Shown here piece after piece: positions 9,221-18,039 of a DNA stretch of 64,000 nucleotides (the stretch's first letter is position 1; each line of letters starts with the position of its first letter). This stretch comes from Leptospira ilyithenensis (GTDB lineage: Bacteria > Spirochaetota > Leptospiria > Leptospirales > Leptospiraceae), in the NCBI RefSeq assembly GCF_004771005.1, contig NZ_RQHV01000002.1, positions 202,914 to 266,913 on the forward strand. The letters are read 5' to 3'. A model generated the notes under the pieces. That model was not told the origin of the DNA. It saw nothing but the letters and a program-made list of their open reading frames with translations, and ran no database searches. The translations under genes were made by a program, and so were the position numbers.

Positions 9221-9946
9221 TTACTTTTTTGCGACATGGCCGACTGCATTTCCAAATACAAAATTAGTAAATCGAACGGAATGAAATCCGAGCTCTTCCA
9301 AAATTTTTTTTAAATTTTCCTGATCAGGATAAGATTTTGCGGAATGAGGAAGGTAATCGAACATTTCATGTTTGCTTCCGTAAAGCAAATACCCGAAAAT
9401 CGGAACGATTCTAAAGAAATAAAAATCGGCAAAATATTTTAAAAATTTGGGCCTGACTCTTCCCACATCCAAGTTCACAAAGACTCCTCCCGGTTTCAGA
9501 ACCCTTTTGATTTCCAATAAACATTTTTTGAGATCGGATACGTTGCGTAGTCCGAAACCCATTGTAACGATGTCTATGGAATCATTTTTTAAGGACTTCA
9601 AGTTCATTGCATCACCCACTTCCAGTTTGACACGGTCGGCGAGAATCAGCTTGGATTTTGCGTAAGAAAGCATATTTTCCGAAAAATCAATACCTGTTAC
9701 CGACTCAATTGATTTAACTCGCGCTAGGCGTTCTGTGATATCTCCTGTTCCGCAACAAAGATCGACTGCGTTTTTGGGATCCGAAGATTCTTTGAGAGCT
9801 TCCTTTACTACCCAGTTTTTCCAAGATCTATGTAGAAAAAAACTATTCCAATCATTGAATCTGTCATAGGCTTTTGCGATATGATCGAAATTTGATTTTA
9901 CATATTCCGGTTTCTTTTCTGGAGAGGGGAGTTCGTATTGGTTCAT
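9221..9946 (-). CDS. ubiE: Demethylmenaquinone/ubiquinone methyltransferase
   Basis: AdoMet-dependent C-methyltransferase that adds the ring methyl group in the last step of menaquinone synthesis. Family marks are FDHIAKAYDRFNDW near the start, VDLCCGTGDIT (the AdoMet loop), GFGLRNVSD, and KRVLKPGG. I choose the ATG at 9946, giving 241 residues, the usual family length; ATGs at 9964 and 9997 would overlap the divergent exbB start. GGAAG lies about 12 bases upstream. Leptospires respire with menaquinone, so MenG is the more exact activity. The gene is divergent from exbB/exbD with almost no intergenic space. Confidence 0.92.
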   Translation of the reverse strand: MNQYELPSPEKKPEYVKSNFDHIAKAYDRFNDWNSFFLHRSWKNWVVKEALKESSDPKNAVDLCCGTGDITERLARVKSIESVTGIDFSENMLSYAKSKLILADRVKLEVGDAMNLKSLKNDSIDIVTMGFGLRNVSDLKKCLLEIKRVLKPGGVFVNLDVGRVRPKFLKYFADFYFFRIVPIFGYLLYGSKHEMFDYLPHSAKSYPDQENLKKILEELGFHSVRFTNFVFGNAVGHVAKK

Positions 9947-9962
9947 AGGGGTTGTTTCTTCC

Positions 9963-10418
9963 ATGAATTGGTCTTTTTCTGAGACGGCAAATTTCATTTT
10001 ATTTATTTTATGCAGTTTTTCGATTTCTTCCGTAGCTCTTTTTCTTTATTCCCTGTCGCGCATTCTCAAACTTTCCAAATTTTTGAAACAGAAGGGAGCG
10101 GTTTTACCCAAAGAAGAAGAATACGATCTGATCGGTTCTTCCATAGAGCGGGTGTTAGATTGGCTTCCTTCCTTGGCATCTATTTCCATGTTGCTCGGAC
10201 TTTTAGGTACTGTAATGGGGATCTATACTTCTTTCGCGGAGATGCAGATGGCGGGCAAGGCAACCATTGACGTATTGGCAGGTGGGATCAAAGATGCTTT
10301 GGTCACTACGATCTTCGGGCTCGGGGTTGCGATCCCTTCTCTTTTTTTTCATCAGATTTTAGAAACCTTATTACAAAAAACGAATGAAGTTTATTTTCAA
10401 AAGAAAATAAACTCTTAA
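9963..10418 (+). CDS. exbB: MotA/TolQ/ExbB proton-channel family protein (short)
   Basis: A 151-residue inner-membrane protein with three predicted helices (about residues 8-30, 70-95 and 110-135). The motifs LPSLASISMLLGLLGTVMGIYTSF and IKDALVTTIFGLGVAIPS are the proton-channel helices of the MotA/TolQ/ExbB family. It forms a complex with the ExbD product of the gene 4 bases downstream and uses the proton gradient to energise an outer-membrane process. It is shorter than classical ExbB. No TonB or receptor gene is adjacent, so whether it serves TonB-type import or a Tol-type role is unknown. Confidence 0.88.
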   Translation: MNWSFSETANFILFILCSFSISSVALFLYSLSRILKLSKFLKQKGAVLPKEEEYDLIGSSIERVLDWLPSLASISMLLGLLGTVMGIYTSFAEMQMAGKATIDVLAGGIKDALVTTIFGLGVAIPSLFFHQILETLLQKTNEVYFQKKINS

Positions 10419-10422
10419 ACAG

Positions 10423-10827
10423 ATGAAGCTGAAACGGATTCGTAAGAGAAAACAAATAGATATCAGCAGTTTAATCGATGTTTTGTTTATCCTTTTGATT
10501 TTTCTGATGGTATCGGTTCGGTTTACCGAAACCAAATCTTATGTGGAATTGGATCTACCTAAATCCGAGAATAGCAGAGTGGGGGACTTTGACTCGCAGA
10601 TTGTACTCTCTTTGGATCCGGGCGGACAGTGGTATTGGAACGGAGCCGCCAAAACAAAAGAAGAATTGATTTCGGCAATTCAATCGGGCAAGAATCTCAC
10701 TTCTGAAACAAAGGTGATTCTGGAAATCGATAAGTCTTCCGCATTCGGTGATTTTTTTGAAATCATCAATCATCTGAAAAATAAAAATATCAATCAAATC
10801 GAAATTGCCACCAAGCTCCAAAGATAG
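10423..10827 (+). CDS. exbD: ExbD/TolR-family biopolymer transport protein
   Basis: A 134-residue protein: a basic cytoplasmic start (KLKRIRKRKQ), one transmembrane helix with the conserved channel Asp (IDISSLIDVLFILLIFLM), and a periplasmic domain ending in INQIEIATKLQR. The Asp in LIDVLF is the residue expected to carry protons in ExbD/TolR. It begins 4 bases after exbB and certainly forms an operon with it. The gene converges on the histidine kinase, leaving only 5 bases between them. Confidence 0.92.
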   Translation: MKLKRIRKRKQIDISSLIDVLFILLIFLMVSVRFTETKSYVELDLPKSENSRVGDFDSQIVLSLDPGGQWYWNGAAKTKEELISAIQSGKNLTSETKVILEIDKSSAFGDFFEIINHLKNKNINQIEIATKLQR

Positions 10828-10832
10828 TCCTG

Positions 10833-12827
10833 TTAGCCAAGTGATTGGATAAAATCGATTAAAAATTTGAATTTTCTTTCTTTTGCTTTTTCTATCAAAA
10901 TGTCTTTTCCTTTCCAATTGGAAAGATCATCTTTCAGTATCAGAATCAATTTGGCATAGTCCTGAATACGGATCAGATGCAAAATTTCCTTTTGCCTGTC
11001 TTCAGGAAGACTTTTTATATAATCTAGGATCATCTTGTTTTCGTTAGGTTCTTCTTGTTTGATCGGTTTTAGATCGTTGGAGTTTGTGGGGCCGATCATT
11101 TTGGAAGGCAATTCGGAATCTTCATTGATTCTGATTCTTCTCAAAGGAATTTTAAAAGAGAAAATAGATCCTTTATTTTGTTCGCTCCTCACTCCGATCG
11201 TCCCTCCCAAAAATTCAACTAACTGATGTGAAATGGCAAGCCCGAGTCCCGTTCCTTCCTTATAAGATGAGCCTTGTTCCGTTTGTTGAAATGCTTCGAA
11301 GATTATGTCTAATTGATTTTCGGGAATTCCTATCCCGGTATCTGTTACCGAAAAAAGCACTAAGTCGGAAGTTTGGGAATCTTTCCCTTCCTGAATGGAA
11401 ATATTGAGTTTGATCTCGCCCGCTTCGGTAAATTTAAGGGAGTTCCCGAGAAAGTTAACAAGAATTTGGCGAATTTTCCGAATATCACCGTCGTAGTATT
11501 TTCCCAGAATCGTTTTGGGATCTTCCAGATAAAAACTGAGTCCCTTTTCCAGAAAACGATAGGCGAACATGGAAAATAAATTGTCCCAAAGTTGGACTAA
11601 AGAAAATGTTTCTTTGGATTCGGTCATTTTTCCCGCTTCGATTTTGGAGAGATCAAGTATATCATTGATCATGCCCAAAAGATGGACTCCGTTTTCATAT
11701 AAAGAGTGCACATAACCTTTCAGATGGGTCGGTAGATTGGGATCCTTTTCCAAAATTTGGGAAAAGCCGATCACCGCGTGAAGAGGAGTTCTCAATTCAT
11801 GAGTGATTTTGGAAAAGAAAATGGATTTTGATTTGGTTGCCAAATTCGCTTCTTCCACCGCTTTTTGTAACTCCAGGTTTTGGTGTTCGATCATTTGGGA
11901 GTATTCGTTTAACTTTTGTTCTGCTCTTTTCCTTTCCGTTATGTCAAAAATAGTCGCCCGACTGATTGTGAAATTTCGATCTTTATCATAAGAAGCCGTT
12001 GAATTCAAACTAACGATAAAAATGGAGCCGTCTTTGCGGATATATTCGTATTCCACATCCTGAACGGAACCATCTCTTTTGAAATCTTCGTAGATGGCAT
12101 AGTAGCGGGATTTGCTTTTGTCCGTAAGAATTGATTCGAATTTCATCTTGCCGATCATTTCTTCTCTGGAATAACCGAGCCAGGCCAACTCGGTATCATT
12201 GATGGATACGATCATTCCTTCCGAATCCTGGGAGTGATATCCGCATGGAGCATTATTATAAAGATCTAATATTCTTTCGTAGGATTTAAGCAGGTTTTCC
12301 TCTGCCAGTTTTCTATTTGTGATATCGTTTCCTATCGATAAAACCTGAAAGGGATATCCGTAAGCGTCTTTTAAGATCCGGTTGGACCAACTGATGGTTC
12401 TTCTGTCTTCGTTGGGAAGGAAAACATCGTATTCCTGCCGGATGAACTGTTCCGGAAGATGGAAGATATTCCATAATTGGGATTTCATCACGTTGACATT
12501 TTCAGGTTGGATATTGAACAGATCGATGACCAGATCTTTGCCTTCTATCAGATATCTTTTGATCCCGAAAAATTCTTCCGCATAGGGGTTTATGGAATGG
12601 ACGATGAAGTTGGGATTCCAACGGATGATGATCGAGTTGGCCGTCTCGTAAATATCCTGATATTGTTTTTCTTTTTCGATTAACACCCGTTCTATTTCTG
12701 TGGATTTGTCGATGTTTTTTTCAAACAAAAGGATTCTTAGTTTTTTTTCCTTTCTGAATTTAACAAAGTAATAGATACTTACTAAAAAGAAAAAAAACGA
12801 TATATAAGCAAAAGGCAAAAAATTCAT
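10833..12827 (-). CDS. PAS-domain sensor histidine kinase
   Basis: A 664-residue kinase. One N-terminal helix (about 3-22) is followed by two PAS domains (about 50-170 and 180-300), a coiled coil, the HisKA segment ITHELRTPLHAVIGF with the phospho-acceptor H343, and an HATPase domain (VTDTGIGIPENQLDIIFEAFQQTE, then GTGLGLAISHQLVEFLGG). The C-terminal 100 residues after the ATPase are not a receiver domain and I do not recognise them. The gene overlaps the upstream response-regulator gene by ATGA, so the two are translated together and are very likely partners. The signal is unknown; the missing large periplasmic loop suggests internal sensing. Confidence 0.9.
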   Translation of the reverse strand: MNFLPFAYISFFFFLVSIYYFVKFRKEKKLRILLFEKNIDKSTEIERVLIEKEKQYQDIYETANSIIIRWNPNFIVHSINPYAEEFFGIKRYLIEGKDLVIDLFNIQPENVNVMKSQLWNIFHLPEQFIRQEYDVFLPNEDRRTISWSNRILKDAYGYPFQVLSIGNDITNRKLAEENLLKSYERILDLYNNAPCGYHSQDSEGMIVSINDTELAWLGYSREEMIGKMKFESILTDKSKSRYYAIYEDFKRDGSVQDVEYEYIRKDGSIFIVSLNSTASYDKDRNFTISRATIFDITERKRAEQKLNEYSQMIEHQNLELQKAVEEANLATKSKSIFFSKITHELRTPLHAVIGFSQILEKDPNLPTHLKGYVHSLYENGVHLLGMINDILDLSKIEAGKMTESKETFSLVQLWDNLFSMFAYRFLEKGLSFYLEDPKTILGKYYDGDIRKIRQILVNFLGNSLKFTEAGEIKLNISIQEGKDSQTSDLVLFSVTDTGIGIPENQLDIIFEAFQQTEQGSSYKEGTGLGLAISHQLVEFLGGTIGVRSEQNKGSIFSFKIPLRRIRINEDSELPSKMIGPTNSNDLKPIKQEEPNENKMILDYIKSLPEDRQKEILHLIRIQDYAKLILILKDDLSNWKGKDILIEKAKERKFKFLIDFIQSLG

Positions 12828-13951
12828 TCCAGTTCAATCACAAGCATTGTCATATCATCTGCAATTGATCCGTTCGAATATTCCAAAACCTGGTCTTGTA
12901 ACGAATCGAGAAACGAAGGTCCTTCCAATTCCAAAGAATTTTGGACCATCTCATAAAATGCGAACTCTCCCAAATACTCCTCTTCTTTGTTCGGAACCTC
13001 GAACATTCCGTCCGAAAATAAAAACAATCTGTCTTTTTCCTGCAAAAATATTTCATTATTTTCGGTCATCAGTTGAGGAAACATCATCAGACAAAAACCT
13101 TTGGTTCCGAGTTTGATCAGTTCATTCCCTCGGATCAGTATCATCGCATGGTGTCCCGCCATCGAGTAGGATAAAAGTTTATTTTGTGCATTATATCTCA
13201 GATAAATACCGCTGATAAAATGGGTGTTGATCATTGGGCTAAGTGTATTGTGTATCCAATGCAAACATTCGCTAGGTGAAAGAAATGCTTTGTTCATCGT
13301 CTTGAATGTGATGATTGCCATAAGAGAAACCATTGCCGCGGCAATTCCGTGACCGGTTACGTCGCCGAAAAGAATGTCCAAATCTTCGGAAGGAAGCAGA
13401 TCATAAGTAATCAAGTCGCCGCCTACCAGATCCATCGGCTTGTAGGATGAATAAATTTTATAATCTTCGGAGGGAGGGAAATGAAAGCTAACAAGGTTTT
13501 GTTGGTTGGACCGGGCGAGTTCCAAATCCTTATGGATCGAATGCAAAAGATTGATTCTTTCCTTTTCCAATTGTTTGATTTTGATATGAGTTCGGATCCT
13601 CGCCAGAATCTCCGCCTCTTGAAAAGGTTTGGTAATATAGTCGACTGCGCCCGTTTCAAGTCCTAAAACTATATCCTTCGTCTCATTCAATGCGGATAAA
13701 AAAAGGATGGGTAAGTTTTTGGTTTTTTCCTCCGATTGCAGTTTTTTGGCAACATCCAAGCCGCTGATGCCGGGCAATAATATATCCAAAAGAATGAGAT
13801 CCAGCTCCAAGGCATTTGCGAGCTCCATCGCATACTCTCCGTCATACGCCACTGCCACTTCGTAATTTTGTTTCAGAAGTATATGAGTGATGATTTCAAC
13901 GTTGGTTTCGTTATCATCCACAACCAGAATCTTGGAACTCGTTTGTTTCAC
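12824..13951 (-). CDS. Response regulator with PP2C/SpoIIE-type serine phosphatase output
   Basis: A 375-residue protein. Residues 1-125 are a receiver domain with D13/D14-like acidic residues, phospho-acceptor D56 (DLILLDILLP) and K109 in YITKPF. A short coiled coil follows, then a PP2C-type phosphatase domain with PMDLVGGDLITYDLL, FGDVTGHGIAAAMVS and FLFSDGMFEV, which carry the metal-binding aspartates. Such RsbU-like proteins dephosphorylate STAS anti-anti-sigma proteins in partner-switching control. Possible partners in the window are the STAS protein at 28055-28612 and the RsbW-like ATPase at 34274-35404, but the link is only inferred. It precedes and overlaps the kinase gene. Confidence 0.9.
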   Translation of the reverse strand: MKQTSSKILVVDDNETNVEIITHILLKQNYEVAVAYDGEYAMELANALELDLILLDILLPGISGLDVAKKLQSEEKTKNLPILFLSALNETKDIVLGLETGAVDYITKPFQEAEILARIRTHIKIKQLEKERINLLHSIHKDLELARSNQQNLVSFHFPPSEDYKIYSSYKPMDLVGGDLITYDLLPSEDLDILFGDVTGHGIAAAMVSLMAIITFKTMNKAFLSPSECLHWIHNTLSPMINTHFISGIYLRYNAQNKLLSYSMAGHHAMILIRGNELIKLGTKGFCLMMFPQLMTENNEIFLQEKDRLFLFSDGMFEVPNKEEEYLGEFAFYEMVQNSLELEGPSFLDSLQDQVLEYSNGSIADDMTMLVIELE

Positions 13952-14033
13952 TTTTCTGAATCTTCAGTCATTAAAAATATTTTGGCAAGATTTTTTTGAG
14001 TGAATAATCAAGAGAGTAAGATAACCTGGAAAA

Positions 14034-15122
14034 GTGAAAAAAATTATCCATATTGATATGGATGCATTTTACGCTTCCGTAGAGCAAAGAGACAAAAAGG
14101 AATGGAAAGGGCTTCCCGTAGTTGTGGGAGGATCACCCAATTCGAGGGCTGTAGTTTGTGCTGCAAGCTATGAAGCCAGAAAGTTCGGAATCAGATCAGC
14201 TATGCCTTGTTATCAGGCATTCAAACTTTGTCCCGATGCGATTTTCACTCCTCCCCGTTTTGATGCTTATAGAAAAGTATCTTATGAAATTCGGGAAATT
14301 TTTTCCGAATATACGGATATTATCGAACCGTTGTCTTTGGATGAAGCCTATTTGGATGTAACTGAAAATAAAAAAAACATCCCTCATGCCACAACGGTGG
14401 CAAAAGAAATTCGGGAAAAGGTTTTCCGCAAAACAGAACTTACATGTTCTGCGGGAGTTTCCTCCAATAAATTTCTTGCAAAGATGGCGTCGGAAAAAAA
14501 CAAACCTAACGGTTTGGCTGTTATTTTACCCGAAGATGCCGAAACATTTTTAGCAAATTTGAGTCTTTCTAAATTTCATGGAATAGGTAAAAAAACTTTT
14601 GAAAAAATGCAAAGCATGGGTTTGCAATTCGGAAAAGATTTGCTAACACTCAAAGAAGAAGAACTTATTGCCCATTTCGGTAAAATGGGAAGAAGTTATT
14701 TTTATATGGCAAGAGGTTTGGATGATAGACAGGTTGTTCCTTACCGTGATCCGAAATCAATAGGAGTCGAAACAACTTTTGAAAAAGACACGGATGATTT
14801 CAATTTTTTATATACTGTTCTGGATGGAATTTCGAAAGAAACCGCAAGACGTTTGGAAAAGAAAGATAGAAAAGGAAAAACTCTGACTTTAAAAATCAAA
14901 TATGCGGATTTCACCGGTGTTTCGAGAAGCATTACATCGGAGAGAGTTTTATTCTTGGCTTCCGACCTATTGGAACAATCTTCGTCATTACTTGCTAGTT
15001 TATGGAAAGAAACTTCCGAACAACCGAAAAAGGTTCGTTTGATTGGAATTTCAATTTCCAATTTGAACGGAAACAACGATTCGGAAAATGACGACGGGCA
15101 ATTAAAATTATTTCAGGAATGA
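14034..15122 (+). CDS. dinB: DNA polymerase IV (Y family)
   Basis: A 362-residue translesion polymerase with all palm-domain marks: IDMDAFYASVEQRD (first metal Asp), YEARKFGIRSAMPCYQA, SLDEAYLDV with the catalytic Asp-Glu, and CSAGVSSNKFLAKMAS. The helix-hairpin-helix and little-finger domains follow (KFHGIGKKT). The start is GTG at 14034 and is fixed by the conserved N-terminus. The C-terminal QLKLF resembles the beta-clamp-binding motif of this family. It synthesises past damaged bases with low fidelity. The esterase gene begins 5 bases later, probably on the same transcript. Confidence 0.95.
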   Translation: MKKIIHIDMDAFYASVEQRDKKEWKGLPVVVGGSPNSRAVVCAASYEARKFGIRSAMPCYQAFKLCPDAIFTPPRFDAYRKVSYEIREIFSEYTDIIEPLSLDEAYLDVTENKKNIPHATTVAKEIREKVFRKTELTCSAGVSSNKFLAKMASEKNKPNGLAVILPEDAETFLANLSLSKFHGIGKKTFEKMQSMGLQFGKDLLTLKEEELIAHFGKMGRSYFYMARGLDDRQVVPYRDPKSIGVETTFEKDTDDFNFLYTVLDGISKETARRLEKKDRKGKTLTLKIKYADFTGVSRSITSERVLFLASDLLEQSSSLLASLWKETSEQPKKVRLIGISISNLNGNNDSENDDGQLKLFQE

Positions 15123-15126
15123 TTCT

Positions 15127-15831
15127 ATGTTAGATGATGCGGAAGATCAATTAGAGACTTTAGGCCCTTTGCAAGTTTTACGGGTGTCAGGTGATCCGGA
15201 CGCTCCTACAATTGTTCTGTTTCACGGATATGGGGCAAGTGCATTCGATCTTTATCCGATTCATGAGGTCCTCGCAACGGATCAGAAGTTCAATTGGATT
15301 TTCCCACAAGGTCATTTAAAGATCCCCATCATGCCCGGTTATGAAGGCAGAGCATGGTTTCCCATTGATATGCAGGCTTTGCAGGAAGCCATGCAAAATA
15401 GGGATGCATATTATTTTACCCATCGCAACCCGGAAGGATTGGACGTGGCAAGACAAGCGGCACTCCTTATGATCCAGGCTTCCGGTGTTCCCTGGAAACA
15501 GTTGATTTTAGGAGGCTTTTCTCAAGGGGCTATGCTTGCAACTGATATCAGTTTGGTGAACGAATCCACTCCGCACGGTTTGATGCTTCTCTCCGGGACT
15601 CTGATTAAGGAAGACATTTGGCAGAATCTTGCTTCGAAAAAGGCGAACCTTCGTTTTTTTCAAACTCATGGAGAGTCCGATCCGGTATTGGGCTTTAAAA
15701 ACGCCAAAAGATTGGAAAAACTGCTAAGAGATGCAGGCTTGTTAGGCGAGTTTATCGGCTTTCCTGGAGGACATGAAATACCGCAAGTGGCCATCCAGGG
15801 AATGAGCCGTTATCTGAATAGTATATCTTAG
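15127..15831 (+). CDS. Alpha/beta-hydrolase, carboxylesterase/phospholipase family
   Basis: A 234-residue cytoplasmic serine hydrolase of the YpfH/EstB type. The oxyanion segment is FHGYGASAFDL. The nucleophile elbow is GGFSQGAM, with Asp in THGESDPVLG and His in GGHEIP completing the triad. Enzymes of this group cleave short-chain carboxyl esters or lysophospholipids; the physiological substrate is unknown. No signal peptide is seen. The gene follows dinB by 5 bases but has no evident functional link to it. Confidence 0.85.
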   Translation: MLDDAEDQLETLGPLQVLRVSGDPDAPTIVLFHGYGASAFDLYPIHEVLATDQKFNWIFPQGHLKIPIMPGYEGRAWFPIDMQALQEAMQNRDAYYFTHRNPEGLDVARQAALLMIQASGVPWKQLILGGFSQGAMLATDISLVNESTPHGLMLLSGTLIKEDIWQNLASKKANLRFFQTHGESDPVLGFKNAKRLEKLLRDAGLLGEFIGFPGGHEIPQVAIQGMSRYLNSIS

Positions 15832-15907
15832 CCGGAAGTCGGAAGATATTTGTTTCAGGTATTGCCTTTTCCCGGTTAAACTGCAAGTAAGGAAAAACTG
15901 AAAACAA

Positions 15908-15985
15908 ATGAGCGGATTTGGGACAAGAAAAAGCTTGCTTAAGAAATTCTTAAAAGGAGAATTTGAGAGGCGGTTTACAATATGA
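15908..15985 (+). CDS. Possible 25-residue leader peptide before the DUF547 gene
   Basis: A short ORF with nine basic residues (begins MSGFGTRKSLLKKFLKG) ends in a TGA that overlaps the ATG of the DUF547 gene as ATGA. That arrangement would couple the two translationally. There is no good ribosome-binding site for the short ORF itself, so it may equally be chance. Confidence 0.25.
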   Translation: MSGFGTRKSLLKKFLKGEFERRFTI

Positions 15986-16743
15986 CCCTTAGACAGGTTT
16001 GCATCATCGGATTTTTCTTTATATCTCCTATGTTAGTTGCCGAGGACTTTGACCAAACTCATAAGACCTGGGACGCTCTTCTAAAAAAACATGTTTCGGG
16101 CGGCCTTGTAAATTACAAAGGGTTTCAGCAAGATTCACAAACGTTAAACGGTTATCTGGATACCCTTTCGAAGGTTTCCGAAGCGGACTATTCCAAGTTC
16201 AATGCTCCGGGGAAACTCGCTTTTCTTATCAATGCATACAACGCGTTTACAGTCCGTTTGATTTTGGATCATTACCCTCTTAAAAGCATAACGGATATAG
16301 GATCTCCCTTTTCATCTTTAAACCTGGCAAGAGGAACTCCTTGGAAAAAGGAATTTTTTCAATTATTGGGCAAAACAAGAACTCTGGATTGGATTGAACA
16401 TGAAAAATTGAGAAAGGATTTTAAGGAGCCGAGGATACATTTTGCAATCGTGTGTGCTTCTATCGGTTGCCCGAGTTTACGTTCGGAAGCTTTTATAGAA
16501 AAAAGTTTAGAAACCCAATTGCAGGAAGCAAAGGTCGGTTTTTTGCAAAACCCCTCTAAGAATTCTTATGATAAAACTAAAAATCTTCTGAAACTCAGTC
16601 AGATATTCAATTGGTTTCAAGACGATTTTACCAAAAAATCAACTCTGATCGAATTTTTACAAGATGGGTTCAAAGACAAAATCCGAGCAGATGCCCTGAT
16701 TGAATACAATGATTATAGTTGGAAACTGAACGAACAAAAATAA
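15982..16743 (+). CDS. DUF547-domain exported protein
   Basis: A 253-residue protein with a signal peptide (cleavage near MLVA-ED) and the DUF547 domain: WDALLKKHV, GKLAFLINAYNAFTVRLILDHYP, and IHFAIVCASIGCPSLRSEAF. The conserved Asn-Ala-Tyr-Asn and Cys-x6-C-P-like elements are present. The family has a papain/transglutaminase-like fold by reputation, but its biochemical activity is not settled. The product should be periplasmic. GAGAGG and AAAGGAG lie 12-25 bases upstream, inside the possible leader ORF. The convergent OsmC gene ends 6 bases after its stop. Confidence 0.85.
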   Translation: MTLRQVCIIGFFFISPMLVAEDFDQTHKTWDALLKKHVSGGLVNYKGFQQDSQTLNGYLDTLSKVSEADYSKFNAPGKLAFLINAYNAFTVRLILDHYPLKSITDIGSPFSSLNLARGTPWKKEFFQLLGKTRTLDWIEHEKLRKDFKEPRIHFAIVCASIGCPSLRSEAFIEKSLETQLQEAKVGFLQNPSKNSYDKTKNLLKLSQIFNWFQDDFTKKSTLIEFLQDGFKDKIRADALIEYNDYSWKLNEQK

Positions 16744-16749
16744 TGCTTG

Positions 16750-17163
16750 TTAAACGATTTCGAATTCGTAGGTAATGTTAGCGGTTTTTTCCAAGGTTTT
16801 TGCCACGGAACAGTATTTTTCCAAACTCAAGTCGATGGCTCGTTTGACTTGTTCCGTTTCAAAAACACCTTTCACTTTGAACTTCATATGAATGTTTTTA
16901 AATAAATTCGCTTGATCCACTTTTTCTCTTTCCGCATCCACTTCGACAAAGTAGTCCGCAATTTCTATTTTGTGTTTTTGCAAAATCATAATCACATCGA
17001 TACTACTGCAACCTGCAAGGCCCATAATGAGTAATTCCATCGGTCTTGGTCCGGAATTGGAGCCGCCGATTTCGGGGGACGCATCAATTGTAATTTTATT
17101 TCCCGTCTCGTTTTCCGTTTCCAAAACATAAGGAGTGCCTACCCGTTTGAGCTTAATCTTCAT
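16750..17163 (-). CDS. OsmC-family protein
   Basis: A 137-residue OsmC/YhfA-like protein. The two redox-active cysteines of the family are at C52 (MGLAGCSSIDV) and C118 (LEKYCSVAKTLE). OsmC and Ohr proteins reduce organic hydroperoxides with thiols, whereas the YhfA-like branch, which this resembles in length and in GGSNSGPRPMELL, is less well characterised. It lies directly downstream of the peroxiredoxin on the same strand, but a strong terminator separates them, so it is probably transcribed on its own. The pair still suggests a peroxide-defence neighbourhood. Confidence 0.85.
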   Translation of the reverse strand: MKIKLKRVGTPYVLETENETGNKITIDASPEIGGSNSGPRPMELLIMGLAGCSSIDVIMILQKHKIEIADYFVEVDAEREKVDQANLFKNIHMKFKVKGVFETEQVKRAIDLSLEKYCSVAKTLEKTANITYEFEIV

Positions 17164-17200
17164 AATGATAAAAATTTTACGAAAAGGATTTGTGTAAAGA

Positions 17201-17240
17201 AAAAGAAAGGCGGTTCAAAGATTCGACACGCCTTTCTTTT
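17201..17240 (-). terminator. Strong rho-independent terminator after the peroxiredoxin gene
   Basis: Perfect 12-base arms AAAAGAAAGGCG (17201-17212) and CGCCTTTCTTTT (17229-17240) with a 16-base loop. On the minus strand the stem ends in CTTTCTTTTTC. It isolates the peroxiredoxin transcript from the OsmC gene. Confidence 0.85.
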
Positions 17241-17251
17241 CTATGAGTGGT

Positions 17252-17887
17252 TTATTTGTTTGGTTGCGGAGTGTAACGCAAGTAAGGTTTCACTGTTCTG
17301 AAACCTTTTGGAAATTTTTTCTTGGCATCTTCATCGGATACGGAAGGAACGATAATCGTATCTTCCCCGTCTTTCCAGTTTGCAGGCGTCGCTACGCTAT
17401 AAACGGACGTTAATTGAAGAGAATCGATCACACGCAAAAGCTCGTCAAAATTTCTTCCTGTGGAAGCAGGGTAAGTCAAAGTCAATTTTACTTTTTTGTC
17501 AGGACCGATTACAAATACGGAACGAACAGTCGTGGTTTCGCTCGCATTCGGGTGGATCATATCATAAAGATTGGAAACTTTTTTGTCCGAATCCGCGATG
17601 ATAGGGTAGTTTACAGTCGTTTTTTGAGTTTCGTTGATATCGGAAATCCAACCTTTGTGAGAATCTACCGGGTCAACGGAAAGAGCTAAAACTTTCACAT
17701 TGCGTTTTTCAAACTCAGGTTTGATTTTTGCAACGTAACCGAGTTCGGTTGTACATACTGGTGTATAATCTTTAGGGTGAGAGAAAAGGATTCCCCAGCT
17801 AGTGCCAAGGTATTGGTGGAAGTCGATAGAACCTTCTGAGGTTTCGGCTTGAAAATTAGGTGCTTCGTCGCCAAGTCTGAGTGTCAT
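17252..17887 (-). CDS. 1-Cys peroxiredoxin (AhpC/TSA, Prx6-like)
   Basis: A 211-residue thiol peroxidase. The peroxidatic cysteine is C45 in HPKDYTPVCTTELG. There is no other cysteine in the chain, so no internal resolving disulfide can form and an outside thiol must recycle it. The long C-terminal dimerisation region (from about residue 150, WKDGEDTIIVPS and PYLRYT) is typical of the Prx6 class. It reduces hydrogen peroxide and alkyl hydroperoxides in the cytoplasm. AGGAG lies 8 bases before the ATG, an extended -10 promoter lies just upstream, and a strong terminator follows. Confidence 0.92.
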   Translation of the reverse strand: MTLRLGDEAPNFQAETSEGSIDFHQYLGTSWGILFSHPKDYTPVCTTELGYVAKIKPEFEKRNVKVLALSVDPVDSHKGWISDINETQKTTVNYPIIADSDKKVSNLYDMIHPNASETTTVRSVFVIGPDKKVKLTLTYPASTGRNFDELLRVIDSLQLTSVYSVATPANWKDGEDTIIVPSVSDEDAKKKFPKGFRTVKPYLRYTPQPNK

Positions 17888-17907
17888 GGGATGGTCTCCT
17901 GTAAGTA

Positions 17908-17937
17908 ATTATACCAATTGTTCAAAATCCTCATTCT
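17908..17937 (-). promoter_or_regulatory. Extended -10 promoter of the peroxiredoxin gene
   Basis: On the minus strand TATAAT (17913-17908) is preceded by TGG, giving the extended -10 form TGnTATAAT. No good -35 is seen at 17 bases, as is common for extended -10 promoters. TTGAACAA just upstream recurs inverted (TTGTTCAA) and may be part of an operator. Confidence 0.5.
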
Positions 17938-18039
17938 GATTTCAATGATTATTTCAATTTATTGAACAAAAAATCTACCTTAACGAATGCATGTAAAATG
18001 ATTTATGCAAATTGATCAATTCAGTTGCGGTGCGTCGAT

